NCBI RefSeq assembly: GCF_041908905.1
Contig: NZ_JAYREK010000007.1
Span: 62,001-126,000 of the forward strand
DNA length: 64,000 nucleotides
Reading direction: 5' to 3'
DNA from: Zoogloea sp041908905
GTDB lineage: Bacteria; Pseudomonadota; Gammaproteobacteria; Burkholderiales; Rhodocyclaceae
The position numbers were made by a program, and so were the translations under genes. The notes below the pieces were generated by a model. It had not been told where the DNA came from. It did not search any database and saw only the letters and a program-made list of their open reading frames with translations. Positions 33,185-41,754 of this stretch are shown one piece after another (positions within the stretch are counted from its first letter, which is position 1; the number at the start of each line of letters is the position of its first letter).

Positions 33185-34321
33185 ATGACCACTATCCTGA
33201 TTGAACCGCTCGACGTGCTGATCCTGCGCGGCAACAAGCTCTTCGCCGACGCCGGCAGCCACGGCGAGGCCCTGATGCCGCCCTGGCCCTCGGTGGCGGC
33301 CGGCGCGCTGCGCAGCCGCATGCTCGCCGACGCCGGGGGCGACCCGGCCGCCTTCGCCCACGGCAAGGCCCGGCTTGGCGACGCCCTCGCCGCCAGCCTC
33401 GGCAGCGTCGAGGCGCCCGGCAGCTTCCGCATCACCCACTTCGGCCTCGCCCACGACACCGGCACCGAGGAGCAGCCGCGCTTCGAGCCCCTGCTCCCGC
33501 TGCCCGCCGACCTCAGCGTCGATCAACACGACCGCGCCACCCCGCTGCAGCCCACCGCGCTCCACCCGGCGCTGGCCAGCAGCCACCCCCTGCCGCTCAC
33601 CCCCACCCTGCGCCAGCCCGAAGCCGGCAAGCCCAAGGGCGGCCTGTGGCTCACCGCCGCCGGCATCGCCGCCTGGCAACGCGGCGCAGCCCTCGGCAAG
33701 CACCAGGGCCACTGGCTGACCAGCTCCGAACTGTGGAAGCTCGACCCGCGCCTCGGCGTCGCCCTCGAAGCCGGCAAGCACACCGTCGCCGAAGGCCAGC
33801 TCTACACCAGCGAAGCGGTCGCGCTCCAGCCCGGCGTCGCCTTCGTCGCCCAGGTACAGGGCGCCGACGGCGTGCTGCCCGAGGCTGGCCTGCTGCGCTT
33901 CGGCGGCGACGGCCACGGCGCCCGGCTCCAGCCGGTCGACTGCGCCCAACCGCACCACGCCGGCACCACCCTGGCCGCCGCCGGGCGCTTCCGGCTGATG
34001 CTCACTAGCCCCGGGATCTTCCCCGACGGCTGGCGCCTGCCCGGCACCGACCCGGCCGGCCGCTGGCACTTCCACGGCGCCTCGGCACGGCTGGCCTGTG
34101 CCGCCCTCCCCCGCCTCGAGACCCTCTCCGGCTGGGACCTCGCCAGGCGCCGGCCCAAGCCCGCGTTGCGCGCCGTCGCGGCGGGCAGCGTGTACTGGCT
34201 TGACGATTTCCGGGGCAACCCCGCCGCCCTCGACCGGCTCGCCACCGAGGGCCTGCCACTGGACGACGCCTCGCGCCGCGCCGAAGGCTTCAACAACTGC
34301 CTGCTCGCCCAGTGGCTCTGA
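33185..34321 (+). CDS. cmr3: Type III-B CRISPR RAMP protein Cmr3
   Basis: A 378-aa RAMP protein starting two bases after the cmr2 stop. The N-terminal IEPLDVLILRGNKLFADAG (Cmr3 PLDxLxxRxxKPF-like motif) and PPWPSVAAGALRSRM are diagnostic. SPGIFPDGW and a C-terminal GSVYWLDDF are also present. Cmr3 holds the 5' repeat-derived tag of the crRNA next to Cmr2. Confidence 0.92.
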   Translation: MTTILIEPLDVLILRGNKLFADAGSHGEALMPPWPSVAAGALRSRMLADAGGDPAAFAHGKARLGDALAASLGSVEAPGSFRITHFGLAHDTGTEEQPRFEPLLPLPADLSVDQHDRATPLQPTALHPALASSHPLPLTPTLRQPEAGKPKGGLWLTAAGIAAWQRGAALGKHQGHWLTSSELWKLDPRLGVALEAGKHTVAEGQLYTSEAVALQPGVAFVAQVQGADGVLPEAGLLRFGGDGHGARLQPVDCAQPHHAGTTLAAAGRFRLMLTSPGIFPDGWRLPGTDPAGRWHFHGASARLACAALPRLETLSGWDLARRRPKPALRAVAAGSVYWLDDFRGNPAALDRLATEGLPLDDASRRAEGFNNCLLAQWL

Positions 34322-34379
34322 GGCGCTGAACCGCTGAACCGCTCGTCAACACCCCCAATTTCACTCCAGGACGCCCGCC

Positions 34380-35306
34380 ATGTTCCAAGCCCACGCCGCC
34401 CTCTTCCTGTACGCCACCAGCCCCGTCCACATGGGCGCCGGCCAGGCCTTCGGCCTCATCGACAACCCCATCGCCCGCGAACGCCACACCGAGCACCCGC
34501 TGTTCCCCGGCTCCGGCCTCAAGGGCGCCATCCGCCACCGCTTCCACGCCCTGCCGGGCTGGAGCGAGGGCGCCACCGGCGAGCGCTTGCTCGACCGCCT
34601 GTTCGGCCCCGAGTCGCAGTCTGGCACCCTGCACGCCGGCGCGGTCAGCCTGGGTGATGCCCAGCTTGTCGCCTTCCCGGTGCGCTCGGTCAAGCGGGGA
34701 TACGTGTATGCCACCAGCGCCCTTGCCCTGGCCCGCGCCGCGCGGCTGCTCAGCCAGCTCGGCGTAGCCGGCATGCCCGCGCTCCCCCAGCCCGTCGACT
34801 CCGGCTCGGCCAGCGTCACCAATACCGGCCTGCTCAGCGGTGACAGGCTCCACCTGGAAGCCTTCGAATACACCCACGCCCCCGCCCAGGCCCCCGCGCT
34901 GCAGGCCGTCGCCCGCTGGCTCGCCGACAACGCCCTGCCCACCGGCGACGCCCACGCCTTCTTCCGCGACAAGTTCGCCACCGACCTTGTGCTGCTCGCC
35001 GACGACGACTTCACCTGGTTCACCAAGAACGCCACCGTGGTCGAGCCCCACGTGCGCATCGACAACAAGACCGGCACGGCCAGCGATGGCGGCCTCTTCT
35101 ACACCGAGAACCTGCCCCCCGAAGCCCTGATGCTCGGCAGCCTGATGGCCAGCCGCGAGCGCAGCGGCAAGGCCGAGATGGCCGCCGAAGCCGTCCTGTC
35201 TCAAGTCAGCGGCGCCATCGATGGCCAGCTGCTGCAGGTCGGCGGCGACGCCACCACCGGGCGCGGGCTGGTCGCCGCGCGCGTCATCACCGGCACCGCC
35301 AACTAA
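34380..35306 (+). CDS. cmr4: Type III-B CRISPR RAMP protein Cmr4 (backbone RNase)
   Basis: A 308-aa backbone subunit. The catalytic loop GLIDNPIARERHTEHP places the RNA-cleaving Asp at residue 28, followed by PLFPGSGLKGAIRHRF. The C-terminal glycine loop is LLQVGGDATTGRGL. Multiple copies line the crRNA and cut bound target RNA at six-base steps. The key Asp is present, so target cleavage should work. Confidence 0.94.
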   Translation: MFQAHAALFLYATSPVHMGAGQAFGLIDNPIARERHTEHPLFPGSGLKGAIRHRFHALPGWSEGATGERLLDRLFGPESQSGTLHAGAVSLGDAQLVAFPVRSVKRGYVYATSALALARAARLLSQLGVAGMPALPQPVDSGSASVTNTGLLSGDRLHLEAFEYTHAPAQAPALQAVARWLADNALPTGDAHAFFRDKFATDLVLLADDDFTWFTKNATVVEPHVRIDNKTGTASDGGLFYTENLPPEALMLGSLMASRERSGKAEMAAEAVLSQVSGAIDGQLLQVGGDATTGRGLVAARVITGTAN

Positions 35307-35320
35307 CCGGGAGAACGCAG

Positions 35321-35740
35321 ATGAGCACAATCACGCTGAAGAACCGCCAGCCCTCGACTGCCAAACCCGCCACGCCCGCCGCGCCGGTCACCCTCGAACA
35401 GAAGCGCGCCCAGTTCGCGTGGGACTTTGCCAAAGAAGGCACCGCCCTGGCTGGCGACGAATACCGCAACCTCGCCAAGGCCGCCCCTGCACTGATCATG
35501 AACAACGGCCTGATGCAGACCCTGGCCTTCTACCAGGACAAGAACAAGCCGCAACACCAGGCGCTCGCCCGCCATCTCCGGCGCTGGCTGAGCGTCCGCA
35601 CTGGCGGGCCGGATCACGACGTCGGGTTTGAGCCCGCCATGAAGGCGATGCTCGGTTTCGGCCCCGATCAATACCGCCACGCCACCGACGAAGCCCTGCT
35701 GATCCTGCGCTGGATCCGCCAGTTCGCCGCCGCGCTGTGA
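35321..35740 (+). CDS. cmr5: Type III-B CRISPR small subunit Cmr5
   Basis: A 139-aa helical small subunit. A disordered Pro/Ala-rich N-terminus (about 25 residues) precedes the Cmr5 core: LEQKRAQFAWDFAKEG, KAAPALIMNNGLMQTLAFYQ and the final EALLILRWIRQFAAAL. Cmr5 lines the central filament of the complex along the target RNA. It starts 14 bases after cmr4. Confidence 0.92.
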   Translation: MSTITLKNRQPSTAKPATPAAPVTLEQKRAQFAWDFAKEGTALAGDEYRNLAKAAPALIMNNGLMQTLAFYQDKNKPQHQALARHLRRWLSVRTGGPDHDVGFEPAMKAMLGFGPDQYRHATDEALLILRWIRQFAAAL

Positions 35741-35750
35741 GGAGCCACTC

Positions 35751-36962
35751 ATGAGCTACGCCCTGCCCGACTACCTCACCCGCCACGCCCGCTTCGACGA
35801 CTGCCCGCCCGGCCACCGCTTCGGGCTGTACTTCGACGGTTGGCGGGAAGACTTCTCCATCCCGCGTGACGGCAAGACCGGCTTGTTCCGCACCGTCGCC
35901 GGCGCCCTGCCCGACCACAGCCGCAAGGCCCTGCGCGCCCTCTGCGCCCGCCAGCAGGTGCTCGCCAGCGCCATCGGCGAAAAGCTGCTGCTCACCCACC
36001 CCGCCCGCCTCACGGCCCCCCTCGCCACCGGCCTCGGCAACGAGCACCCCCTCGAGAACGGCTTCGCCTTCCTCACCCCCCACGGCTTGCCCTACCTGGC
36101 CGGCAGCGGCGTCAAGGGCGTACTGCGCCGCGCCGCCGAAGAACTCGAGAGCGGCGAGTGGGGCGACACCTGCGGCTGGGATCAAACGGCCATCGACCTC
36201 CTGTTCGGCCCCGGCGAAGAGAACCCCGAGCGCGACACCCACGCCCGCCGCGGCGCGCTGATGTTCTGGGACCTCTTCTTCCAGCCCCCCAGCGACAAGG
36301 CCCCGCTGCTCGCGGTGGAGATCATGACCCCCCACCACAGCCAGTACCTCCAGCACGACGGCCACCCCCACGCCAACGAGCAGCCCACCCCGATCCCCTT
36401 CCTCGCCGTGGCGGCCGGTAGCCACTGCACCCTGTACGTGCAGTGCAACCCCGCCCTGATCCCCGCCGACCACGCCGAGCTGCGCGACGGCTGGCGCGCG
36501 CTCATCGAAGCCGCCATCGACCTCGCCGGCGAATGGCTGGGCTTCGGCGCCAAGACGGCGGTGGGCTACGGGCGCATCGGCCAGGACGAGGCGCTGCGCA
36601 AGAAGCTCGCACGAAACGCCGCCGACCGAGCCGAGGCCGCCGAGCAAGCGGCACGCCAGGCCGCCAGGGACGGCCTCTCGCAACAGGCGCTGGCGATCGC
36701 CGACTTCGTCGAAAGCTGCGAGCAAAAACAAAGATCCGGCCGCAAGGACCCCCTCAATCCCGGTAACGGACTGTATGCCGCAGCCTTGGCGGCCAGCAAA
36801 CAAGCCCTGGCCGCCGACGGCGGCTGGAGCGCGGACGATCGCCTGCAACTCGCCGAAGCGCTGCAAAAGTGGCTGCCTCTGGTCATTGAAAAGCTCGACC
36901 GCAAGGACGACTGGAAAGACGCCCGCAAAAAACTGCAGCTCGCTGCGCTGCGGGGCGAGTGA
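35751..36962 (+). CDS. cmr6: Type III-B CRISPR RAMP protein Cmr6
   Basis: A 403-aa RAMP protein. GLGNEHPLENGFAFLTPHG and YLAGSGVKGVLRRAA (the glycine-rich RAMP loop) are in the middle, then GALMFWDLFF and AVEIMTPHHSQYL, and the glycine loop GFGAKTAVGYGRIG near residue 265. A long charged C-terminal extension of about 120 residues is unusual and may be an added helical domain. It starts 10 bases after cmr5 and stops three bases before the RhuM-Fic gene. Confidence 0.92.
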   Translation: MSYALPDYLTRHARFDDCPPGHRFGLYFDGWREDFSIPRDGKTGLFRTVAGALPDHSRKALRALCARQQVLASAIGEKLLLTHPARLTAPLATGLGNEHPLENGFAFLTPHGLPYLAGSGVKGVLRRAAEELESGEWGDTCGWDQTAIDLLFGPGEENPERDTHARRGALMFWDLFFQPPSDKAPLLAVEIMTPHHSQYLQHDGHPHANEQPTPIPFLAVAAGSHCTLYVQCNPALIPADHAELRDGWRALIEAAIDLAGEWLGFGAKTAVGYGRIGQDEALRKKLARNAADRAEAAEQAARQAARDGLSQQALAIADFVESCEQKQRSGRKDPLNPGNGLYAAALAASKQALAADGGWSADDRLQLAEALQKWLPLVIEKLDRKDDWKDARKKLQLAALRGE

Positions 36963-36965
36963 CCC

Positions 36966-37940
36966 ATGAACGAGCTGGCCTTTTTTGAAACCGGGAGCGG
37001 AAGCATCGAAGTGCGGATCGAGCATGAGAGCGTCTGGCTCTCGCAGGAGCAGATGGCACGCCTCTTCGAGCGCGAGCGCTCGGTGATCACCAAGCACCTC
37101 CGCAACGTATTCAGGGATGAGGAACTGGTCGAGGAATCAGTCTGTGCAAAATTTGCACAGACTGCGGGCGACGGAAAAACCTACCAGACACGGTTCTTCA
37201 ACCTCGACGCAATCCTGTCGGTCGGCTACCGCGTCAACTCCAAAAGAGGCGTGCAGTTCCGCCAATGGGCCAGCCGCATCCTCAAGGACTACCTCGTCCG
37301 CGGCTACGCCCTCGACCGCCAGCGCCTCGAACACAACGCCCGCGAACTCGAAGCCGCGCTGCGGCTCGTCCGCCGCACCCTCTCCAACGTCGAGCTGGCG
37401 CGCGAGGCCGGCAGCGGGCTGGCCGAGATCGTGGTGCGCTACACGCAGACCTTCCTGTGGCTGCAACGCTACGACGAGGGCCTGCTCACCGACCCGCGCG
37501 GCCACCCCGGCGGCGCGTTGCCGCCCCTCGACGAAGCCCGCGCCGGCATTGCCACCCTCAAGGCCGACCTGGTGGCCAAGGGGCAGGCCAGCGCGCTGTT
37601 CGGCCTCGAACGCGACGACGGCCTCGCTGCCCTGCTGGGCAACCTCGACCAGACCGCCTTCGGCGCGCCGGCCTACCCCACGCTGGAATCCCGCGCTGCC
37701 CACCTGCTCTACTTCGTCGTCAAGAACCACCCATTCGCCGACGGCAACAAGCGCATCGGCGCCCTCCTGTTCGCCGGCTTCCTGCACCACAACGGCCGCC
37801 TCTTCGGTGCCGATGGCAGCCCGGTGGTCAACGACGTCGGCCTCGCCGCCCTGTCGCTGCTCGTGGCCCAGTCGCGCCCCGCCGAGAAGGACGTGCTCAT
37901 CCGCCTGATCATGAACATGCTGGCCGGAGACGTGGCATGA
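36966..37940 (+). CDS. RhuM-Fic/DOC fusion protein inside the cmr operon
   Basis: A 324-aa protein. Residues 1-110 are a RhuM-like domain (VWLSQEQMARLFERERSVITKHLRN, a predicted HTH, then TRFFNLDAILSVGYRVNSKRG). The C-terminal half is a Fic/DOC fold with the complete catalytic motif HPFADGNKRIGA near residue 254, so AMP- or phospho-transfer should be possible. It starts three bases after the cmr6 stop, and its stop overlaps the csx16 start by ATGA. Co-transcription with the effector genes is therefore very likely. No matching Fic antitoxin gene was seen. The role in CRISPR immunity is unknown. Confidence 0.9.
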   Translation: MNELAFFETGSGSIEVRIEHESVWLSQEQMARLFERERSVITKHLRNVFRDEELVEESVCAKFAQTAGDGKTYQTRFFNLDAILSVGYRVNSKRGVQFRQWASRILKDYLVRGYALDRQRLEHNARELEAALRLVRRTLSNVELAREAGSGLAEIVVRYTQTFLWLQRYDEGLLTDPRGHPGGALPPLDEARAGIATLKADLVAKGQASALFGLERDDGLAALLGNLDQTAFGAPAYPTLESRAAHLLYFVVKNHPFADGNKRIGALLFAGFLHHNGRLFGADGSPVVNDVGLAALSLLVAQSRPAEKDVLIRLIMNMLAGDVA

Positions 37941-38233
37941 CCACCTGGTTCGTCACCCGTCACCCCGGCGCCGTCGCCTGGGCCCAGCGCCGGGGGCTGG
38001 CCGTCGACCGCCAGCTCGCCCACCTGGCCCCCGAGCAGATCGCCCCCGGCGACACCGTGATCGGCACCCTGCCGGTGAACCTCGTCGCCCGCGTCTGCGC
38101 CCGCGGCGGGCGCTACCTCCACCTCTCCCTCGACCTGCCCGCCGAAGCACGCGGGCGGGAGCTCACGGCCGACGAACTCGAACGCTACGGCGCGCGGCTC
38201 GAAGCCTACGTCGCAAAACCCGCCACCCCCTGA
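37937..38233 (+). CDS. csx16: CRISPR-associated protein Csx16
   Basis: A 98-aa protein beginning TTWFVTRHPGAVAWAQRRG, the Csx16 (VVA1548 family) hallmark, followed by GDTVIGTLPVNLVARVCARGGRYLHLSLDLP. Csx16 has been reported as a ring nuclease that degrades cyclic oligoadenylate. The start overlaps the RhuM-Fic stop by four bases. It lies directly before the CARF-HEPN effector gene, as expected for an off-switch. Confidence 0.9.
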   Translation: MTTWFVTRHPGAVAWAQRRGLAVDRQLAHLAPEQIAPGDTVIGTLPVNLVARVCARGGRYLHLSLDLPAEARGRELTADELERYGARLEAYVAKPATP

Positions 38234-38253
38234 ACCCTCCACCGGAGCCCCCA

Positions 38254-39459
38254 ATGACCACCCTCATCAGTTTTCTGGGCAAACAAAGCAGGGGCTACGC
38301 CCATGCGCGCTATCAATTTGAAGATGGCACCCTCCACGAAGAGCCCTTTTTTGGCCTTGCACTCCGCAACTACCTGCGGCCCGAGCGACTGATCTTGCTG
38401 GGCACCTCGGGCAGCATGTGGGACGTTTTCTTCCAGAGCGAGACCCCTGGTAGCGACGACGCCCAGATCCGTTTGATGGAGGCGACCGAAGCGCAAGCAG
38501 TTACCAACGAACACCTGCAAGAACACGCCATACGCCTCGAAGCCAAGCTCCAGATCCCGGTGAAGTGCCAACTGATCTCGTTCGCACGCAACGAAGCAGA
38601 GCAGGCCGAAATACTCGCGGGCCTCGCCGAGAGCCTGACGGCAGGCGAGCAAGTCGTTCTCGATGTCACCCACGCCTTCCGGCACCTCCCCATGCTTGCC
38701 CTCGTGGCCGCGCGCTACCTCAGCCGCGTGCGCAAGGTCAAGGTGCAGGACATCTACTACGGGGCCCTGGGCATGAGCACCCCCGAGGGCAACACGCCCG
38801 TTCTCAAGCTGGGGGGCATGCTCGAAATGCTCGACTGGGTAGACGCCCTGGCCACCTTCGACAAGGCGGGCGACTACAGTGCCTTTGCCCCGTTGTTCGA
38901 GCGCGCCGGGCAACCGAATGCCGCCGAGCAGCTCCACCGCGCAGCCTTTCTGGAGCGTACCAATCAGGTTGGGCAGGCCCGCGCGCCCCTGCGGGATTTT
39001 CGGGCACAACAGCCCGGGTCGATGTCGCCCACATTTGCGCTGTTTCGCGATCAACTCGATGCGCGGACCGCCTGGGTCGAGCACCAAACCTTTACAGACC
39101 GCCAGGAGAAGCTGGCCGAAGAATACTTGGCCAAAGGTGACTATCTTCGTGCCGCCACGCTCGGCTTCGAGTCAATCGTTTCTCGCCTCGTTCAGATACG
39201 GGGAGGGCTCGATCCGATGAGCTACGAGCACCGCAACATGATGAAGACGGAACTCGACGATGAGATCCGCCGTGCGGGCCGCAACCGAACCCTGACGCCA
39301 GCGCAATCCGCCTATCGTGACCTGCGAGAACTGCGTAATGCCCTCTCCCACGGCAGCCGCTCTTCTTTTGGGGAGATCCAGAGCGTGATCGCCATGGAAG
39401 CCTCCCTGAAAACCTACCTTGAAGAGCGCCTTAAACGCGTCCGCAGCATCGCCACCTGA
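38254..39459 (+). CDS. Csx1/Csx2-type CARF-HEPN ribonuclease (TIGR02221-like)
   Basis: A 401-aa protein. The N-terminal CARF domain has LISFLGKQSRGYAHARYQF, LILLGTSGSMWD near residue 43 and VVLDVTHAFRHLPM near residue 134. The C-terminal HEPN domain has ELRNALSHGSR (R-x4-H, ribonuclease motif RNALSH) near residue 363. It should be activated by cyclic oligoadenylate from Cmr2 and cut RNA non-specifically. It starts 20 bases after csx16 and 10 bases before cas6. The Csx2 assignment is by the conserved loops. Confidence 0.9.
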   Translation: MTTLISFLGKQSRGYAHARYQFEDGTLHEEPFFGLALRNYLRPERLILLGTSGSMWDVFFQSETPGSDDAQIRLMEATEAQAVTNEHLQEHAIRLEAKLQIPVKCQLISFARNEAEQAEILAGLAESLTAGEQVVLDVTHAFRHLPMLALVAARYLSRVRKVKVQDIYYGALGMSTPEGNTPVLKLGGMLEMLDWVDALATFDKAGDYSAFAPLFERAGQPNAAEQLHRAAFLERTNQVGQARAPLRDFRAQQPGSMSPTFALFRDQLDARTAWVEHQTFTDRQEKLAEEYLAKGDYLRAATLGFESIVSRLVQIRGGLDPMSYEHRNMMKTELDDEIRRAGRNRTLTPAQSAYRDLRELRNALSHGSRSSFGEIQSVIAMEASLKTYLEERLKRVRSIAT

Positions 39460-39468
39460 ACACTCGCC

Positions 39469-40461
39469 ATGACCCACCTCCCCCTCGCCCGCTACCGCTA
39501 CAGCTTCCGCATGGACGCCCCGCTGCGCCTGCCCCCCTACGCCGGCTCCCTGCTGCGCGGGCAGTTCGGCGCTGCCCTGCGCCGGGTCAGCTGCATGACC
39601 GGCGCCGCCCGCTGCGACGGCTGCCCCCTGCGCGCCACATGCCCCTACCCGGCCGTGTTCGAGGCGCCGGCGCCCGTCACGCACGACATGCAGCGGTTCA
39701 GCCACATCCCCAACCCCTACGTCATCGAACCGCCCCCCCTGGGCAGTCCTCCCATCGGCGCGGGCGAAACGCTGTGTTTCAACCTCGTGCTGTTCGGCCA
39801 CGCCCTCAGCCACCTGCCGCTCATCAGCCTTGCGCTGCAGCGGGCCGTCGAACAGGGCCTGGGCCCCCAGCGCGCCGCCGGCCGTCTTGCGCGCATCGAG
39901 GTGCAGCGCAGGGCGGACGGGGCAGAGCCGGCCTGGGCCGAGATCTGGCAGCCCGCGGCGGCGGCCATCGCCGCCCACGACGCCCGCTTCGCCGTCGCCC
40001 CCACCCAGGCCGACGCCGGCGCCACCCAGGCGCAGCTCGTCTTCGACACCCCCCTGCGGCTCCAGCACCAGGGCCAGCCGGTGCGCCCCCCGGCGCTCAC
40101 CCCACGCAAGCTGGCCGCCGACCTCCTGCGCCGCATCACCCTGCTGGCCGAATTCCACGCCGGCCGCCCCGGCCTCATCCCCGACGCCCCGGCCCTCGTC
40201 CAGCACGCCACCCACCTCGGGCAACAACTCGAACTTCACTGGCACGACTGGTCACGCTACTCCAGCCGCCAGCGGCAGGAGATGACCCTCGGCGGCGCGC
40301 TGGGCAGCTGGACCCTCACCGGCGAACTCGGTCCCCTGCTGCCCTGGCTGCGGCTCGGCGAATGGCTGCACGTGGGCAAGAACGCGACGCTCGGGCTGGG
40401 CCGCTATCGCCTGGCCCATCCCTCCGCCGCCCCATCAGACCCGACGCCCTCACCGTGCTAA
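39469..40461 (+). CDS. cas6: Cas6 pre-crRNA processing endoribonuclease
   Basis: A 330-aa RAMP-type Cas6. It starts with YRYSFRMDAPLRLPPYAGSL and LRGQFGAALR, then a Cys cluster (CDGCPLRATCPY) seen in COG5551-type Cas6 proteins, possibly zinc-binding. It ends with the glycine-rich loop GEWLHVGKNATLGLGRYRL. It should cut repeats just 3' of a short CCCT/AGGG stem, leaving the 8-base tag AUUAAGAC on crRNAs. The stop codon overlaps the presumed promoter of array 1. Confidence 0.9.
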   Translation: MTHLPLARYRYSFRMDAPLRLPPYAGSLLRGQFGAALRRVSCMTGAARCDGCPLRATCPYPAVFEAPAPVTHDMQRFSHIPNPYVIEPPPLGSPPIGAGETLCFNLVLFGHALSHLPLISLALQRAVEQGLGPQRAAGRLARIEVQRRADGAEPAWAEIWQPAAAAIAAHDARFAVAPTQADAGATQAQLVFDTPLRLQHQGQPVRPPALTPRKLAADLLRRITLLAEFHAGRPGLIPDAPALVQHATHLGQQLELHWHDWSRYSSRQRQEMTLGGALGSWTLTGELGPLLPWLRLGEWLHVGKNATLGLGRYRLAHPSAAPSDPTPSPC

Positions 40462-40576
40462 GATCCAGCATCAGAAAGGACAAAGCCTTGCTCAGACAAT
40501 CCGCTCCCAAACCCGCCCAAAACCTGGCAACCGTCTCTGCAGGGGCCTGTTTTAAATGGGTTTTTCTGATCGAGCA
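40455..40576 (+). promoter_or_regulatory. Leader of CRISPR array 1
   Basis: 122 bases from an extended -10-like GTGCTAAGAT (40455-40464) to the first repeat. It shares GACAATCCGCTCCC (at 40495), CTCTGCAG (at 40535) and a terminal GAGCA with the leader of array 2 at almost equal distances from the repeat (82 vs 83 and 42 vs 42 bases). This fixes transcription on the + strand. Confidence 0.7.
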
Positions 40577-41175
40577 GTCCGGACACATGCCCTGATATCA
40601 AAGGGATTAAGACATTGCAGGTGGCTATTAATGATCCGCGCCCACCGTCCGGACACATGCCCTGATATCAAAGGGATTAAGACTTTCGACCTTCGTAACA
40701 GAAGTTGATGCCAATGAGTCCGGACACATGCCCTGATATCAAAGGGATTAAGACGGCATTTCTTGTTTGGGCGCACTCATGAAGGGTCCGGACACATGCC
40801 CTGATATCAAAGGGATTAAGACGCATGATTTCAGCGATTTTGGTGACTTCAGCTTGGGTCCGGACACATGCCCTGATATCAAAGGGATTAAGACCGGCGC
40901 GTCTGCGTCTTCTGGCCTGCCAGGATCGTCCGGACACATGCCCTGATATCAAAGGGATTAAGACACGCTTGAGATGCGAAGCTCGAAGGAGGCCGGCTGT
41001 CCGGACACATGCCCTGATATCAAAGGGATTAAGACACTTCCATGACCGTGCCTTTGAACATCTGCAGGGTCCGGACACATGCCCTGATATCAAAGGGATT
41101 AAGACAGCGAGATTTCCCGCGGTTCGCTGGCGCTGGGTGTCCGGACACATGCCCTGATATAAAAGGGATTGGGAG
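40577..41175 (+). CRISPR. CRISPR array 1: nine 37-nt repeats, eight spacers
   Basis: Repeats begin at 40577, 40647, 40718, 40786, 40858, 40928, 40999, 41069 and 41139; spacers are 31-35 nt. The repeat starts GTCCGGACACATGCCC and ends AAAGGGATTAAGAC. The last copy is degenerate (ATATAAAAGGGATTGGGAG), marking the trailer end. The repeat 3' end gives the 8-nt crRNA tag ATTAAGAC typical of type III. Several spacers (for example the fourth) read as protein-like sequence on the complementary strand. Confidence 0.98.
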
Positions 41176-41180
41176 TGTCA

Positions 41181-41600
41181 GGGGCTGTTTCGGTTTCACA
41201 CGGGCGTGGGAGGGTGATTCGAGCCCCCATGATTGAGGCACACGCCCGTGTGATCGCGATTCGAGCCCTTGTGATCGTAATGCAGGGCCGTGTGATCGTG
41301 ATTCGAGAGGGTGTTTCATCAATGCAAGGCGATGTGATGCGAGCCAGCCCTGTTGTTTCTCGATCACGATAGCGAAGATTTGAATCAAACGGGCCTGTGG
41401 TTCGAGTTTTTGCTATCGTCCTCGCATCACAAGGGCGTGCATCGACCATGCACGCCCTTGTCGCGGCATTCCACGGCCCCGTGCTTGATCGACACCGGCC
41501 AGTGATCGCACTCCATGCCCGCTTGCCCGCATCACACAGCCCTGCGCCACGGATACACACCGGCCCGATCGGGGCACGCGGCCGTGTAACACGATCACGG
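41181..41600 (+). repeat. Twenty diverged 21-nt units encoding heptapeptide repeats, with one amber stop
   Basis: From 41181 the sequence keeps a strict 21-base period through 41600. Read in one + frame the units give heptads such as ARVIAIR, ALVIVMQ, GRVIVIR, ALVAAFH, GPVLDRH, RPVIALH; the consensus is small-[RPL]-V-[IL]-x-[IMF]-[HRQ]. Val at the third position uses all four codons (13 of 20 units), which suggests selection on protein. One TAG at 41369-41371 interrupts the frame. There is no clear start; the frame runs out of the degenerate last CRISPR repeat. Nucleotide units also resemble imperfect dyads around TGTGATCGC. I read it as a gene relic; a binding-site array is the alternative. 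Confidence 0.75.
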
Positions 41601-41754
41601 CGGGGTGAGCCGCCATCGGCCCCCCGCCTCCCGCCGCCGCGTGCCCCTGCAAAGCCCTCTCGATGCATACGGCTTGCGCCAAAAAACCCATAGTGATAAT
41701 TTTATACCCTAAACAGATACACCCCATTCCAATATTCCGCACCCGGAGGAAAGC
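41601..41754. other. Remainder of the gap before the orphan small gene
   Basis: GC-rich to 41660, then AT-rich (41684-41735). TTGCGC (41674-41679) and GATAAT (41695-41700) may form a promoter with a short 15-base spacing. GGAGGAAAGC precedes the ATG at 41755 and is a strong ribosome site. Confidence 0.35.

Noticed and set aside
40552..41388. Open frames with repeated NPFDIRACVRT and LIPLISGHVSG peptides
   Set aside because: These are translations of CRISPR repeats and spacers, not proteins.
41099..41668. 189-aa minus-strand frame with ITITRPC-like heptads
   Set aside because: It runs into the CRISPR repeats and shows less codon-level conservation than the + frame; the heptad look is expected from any 21-nt period.
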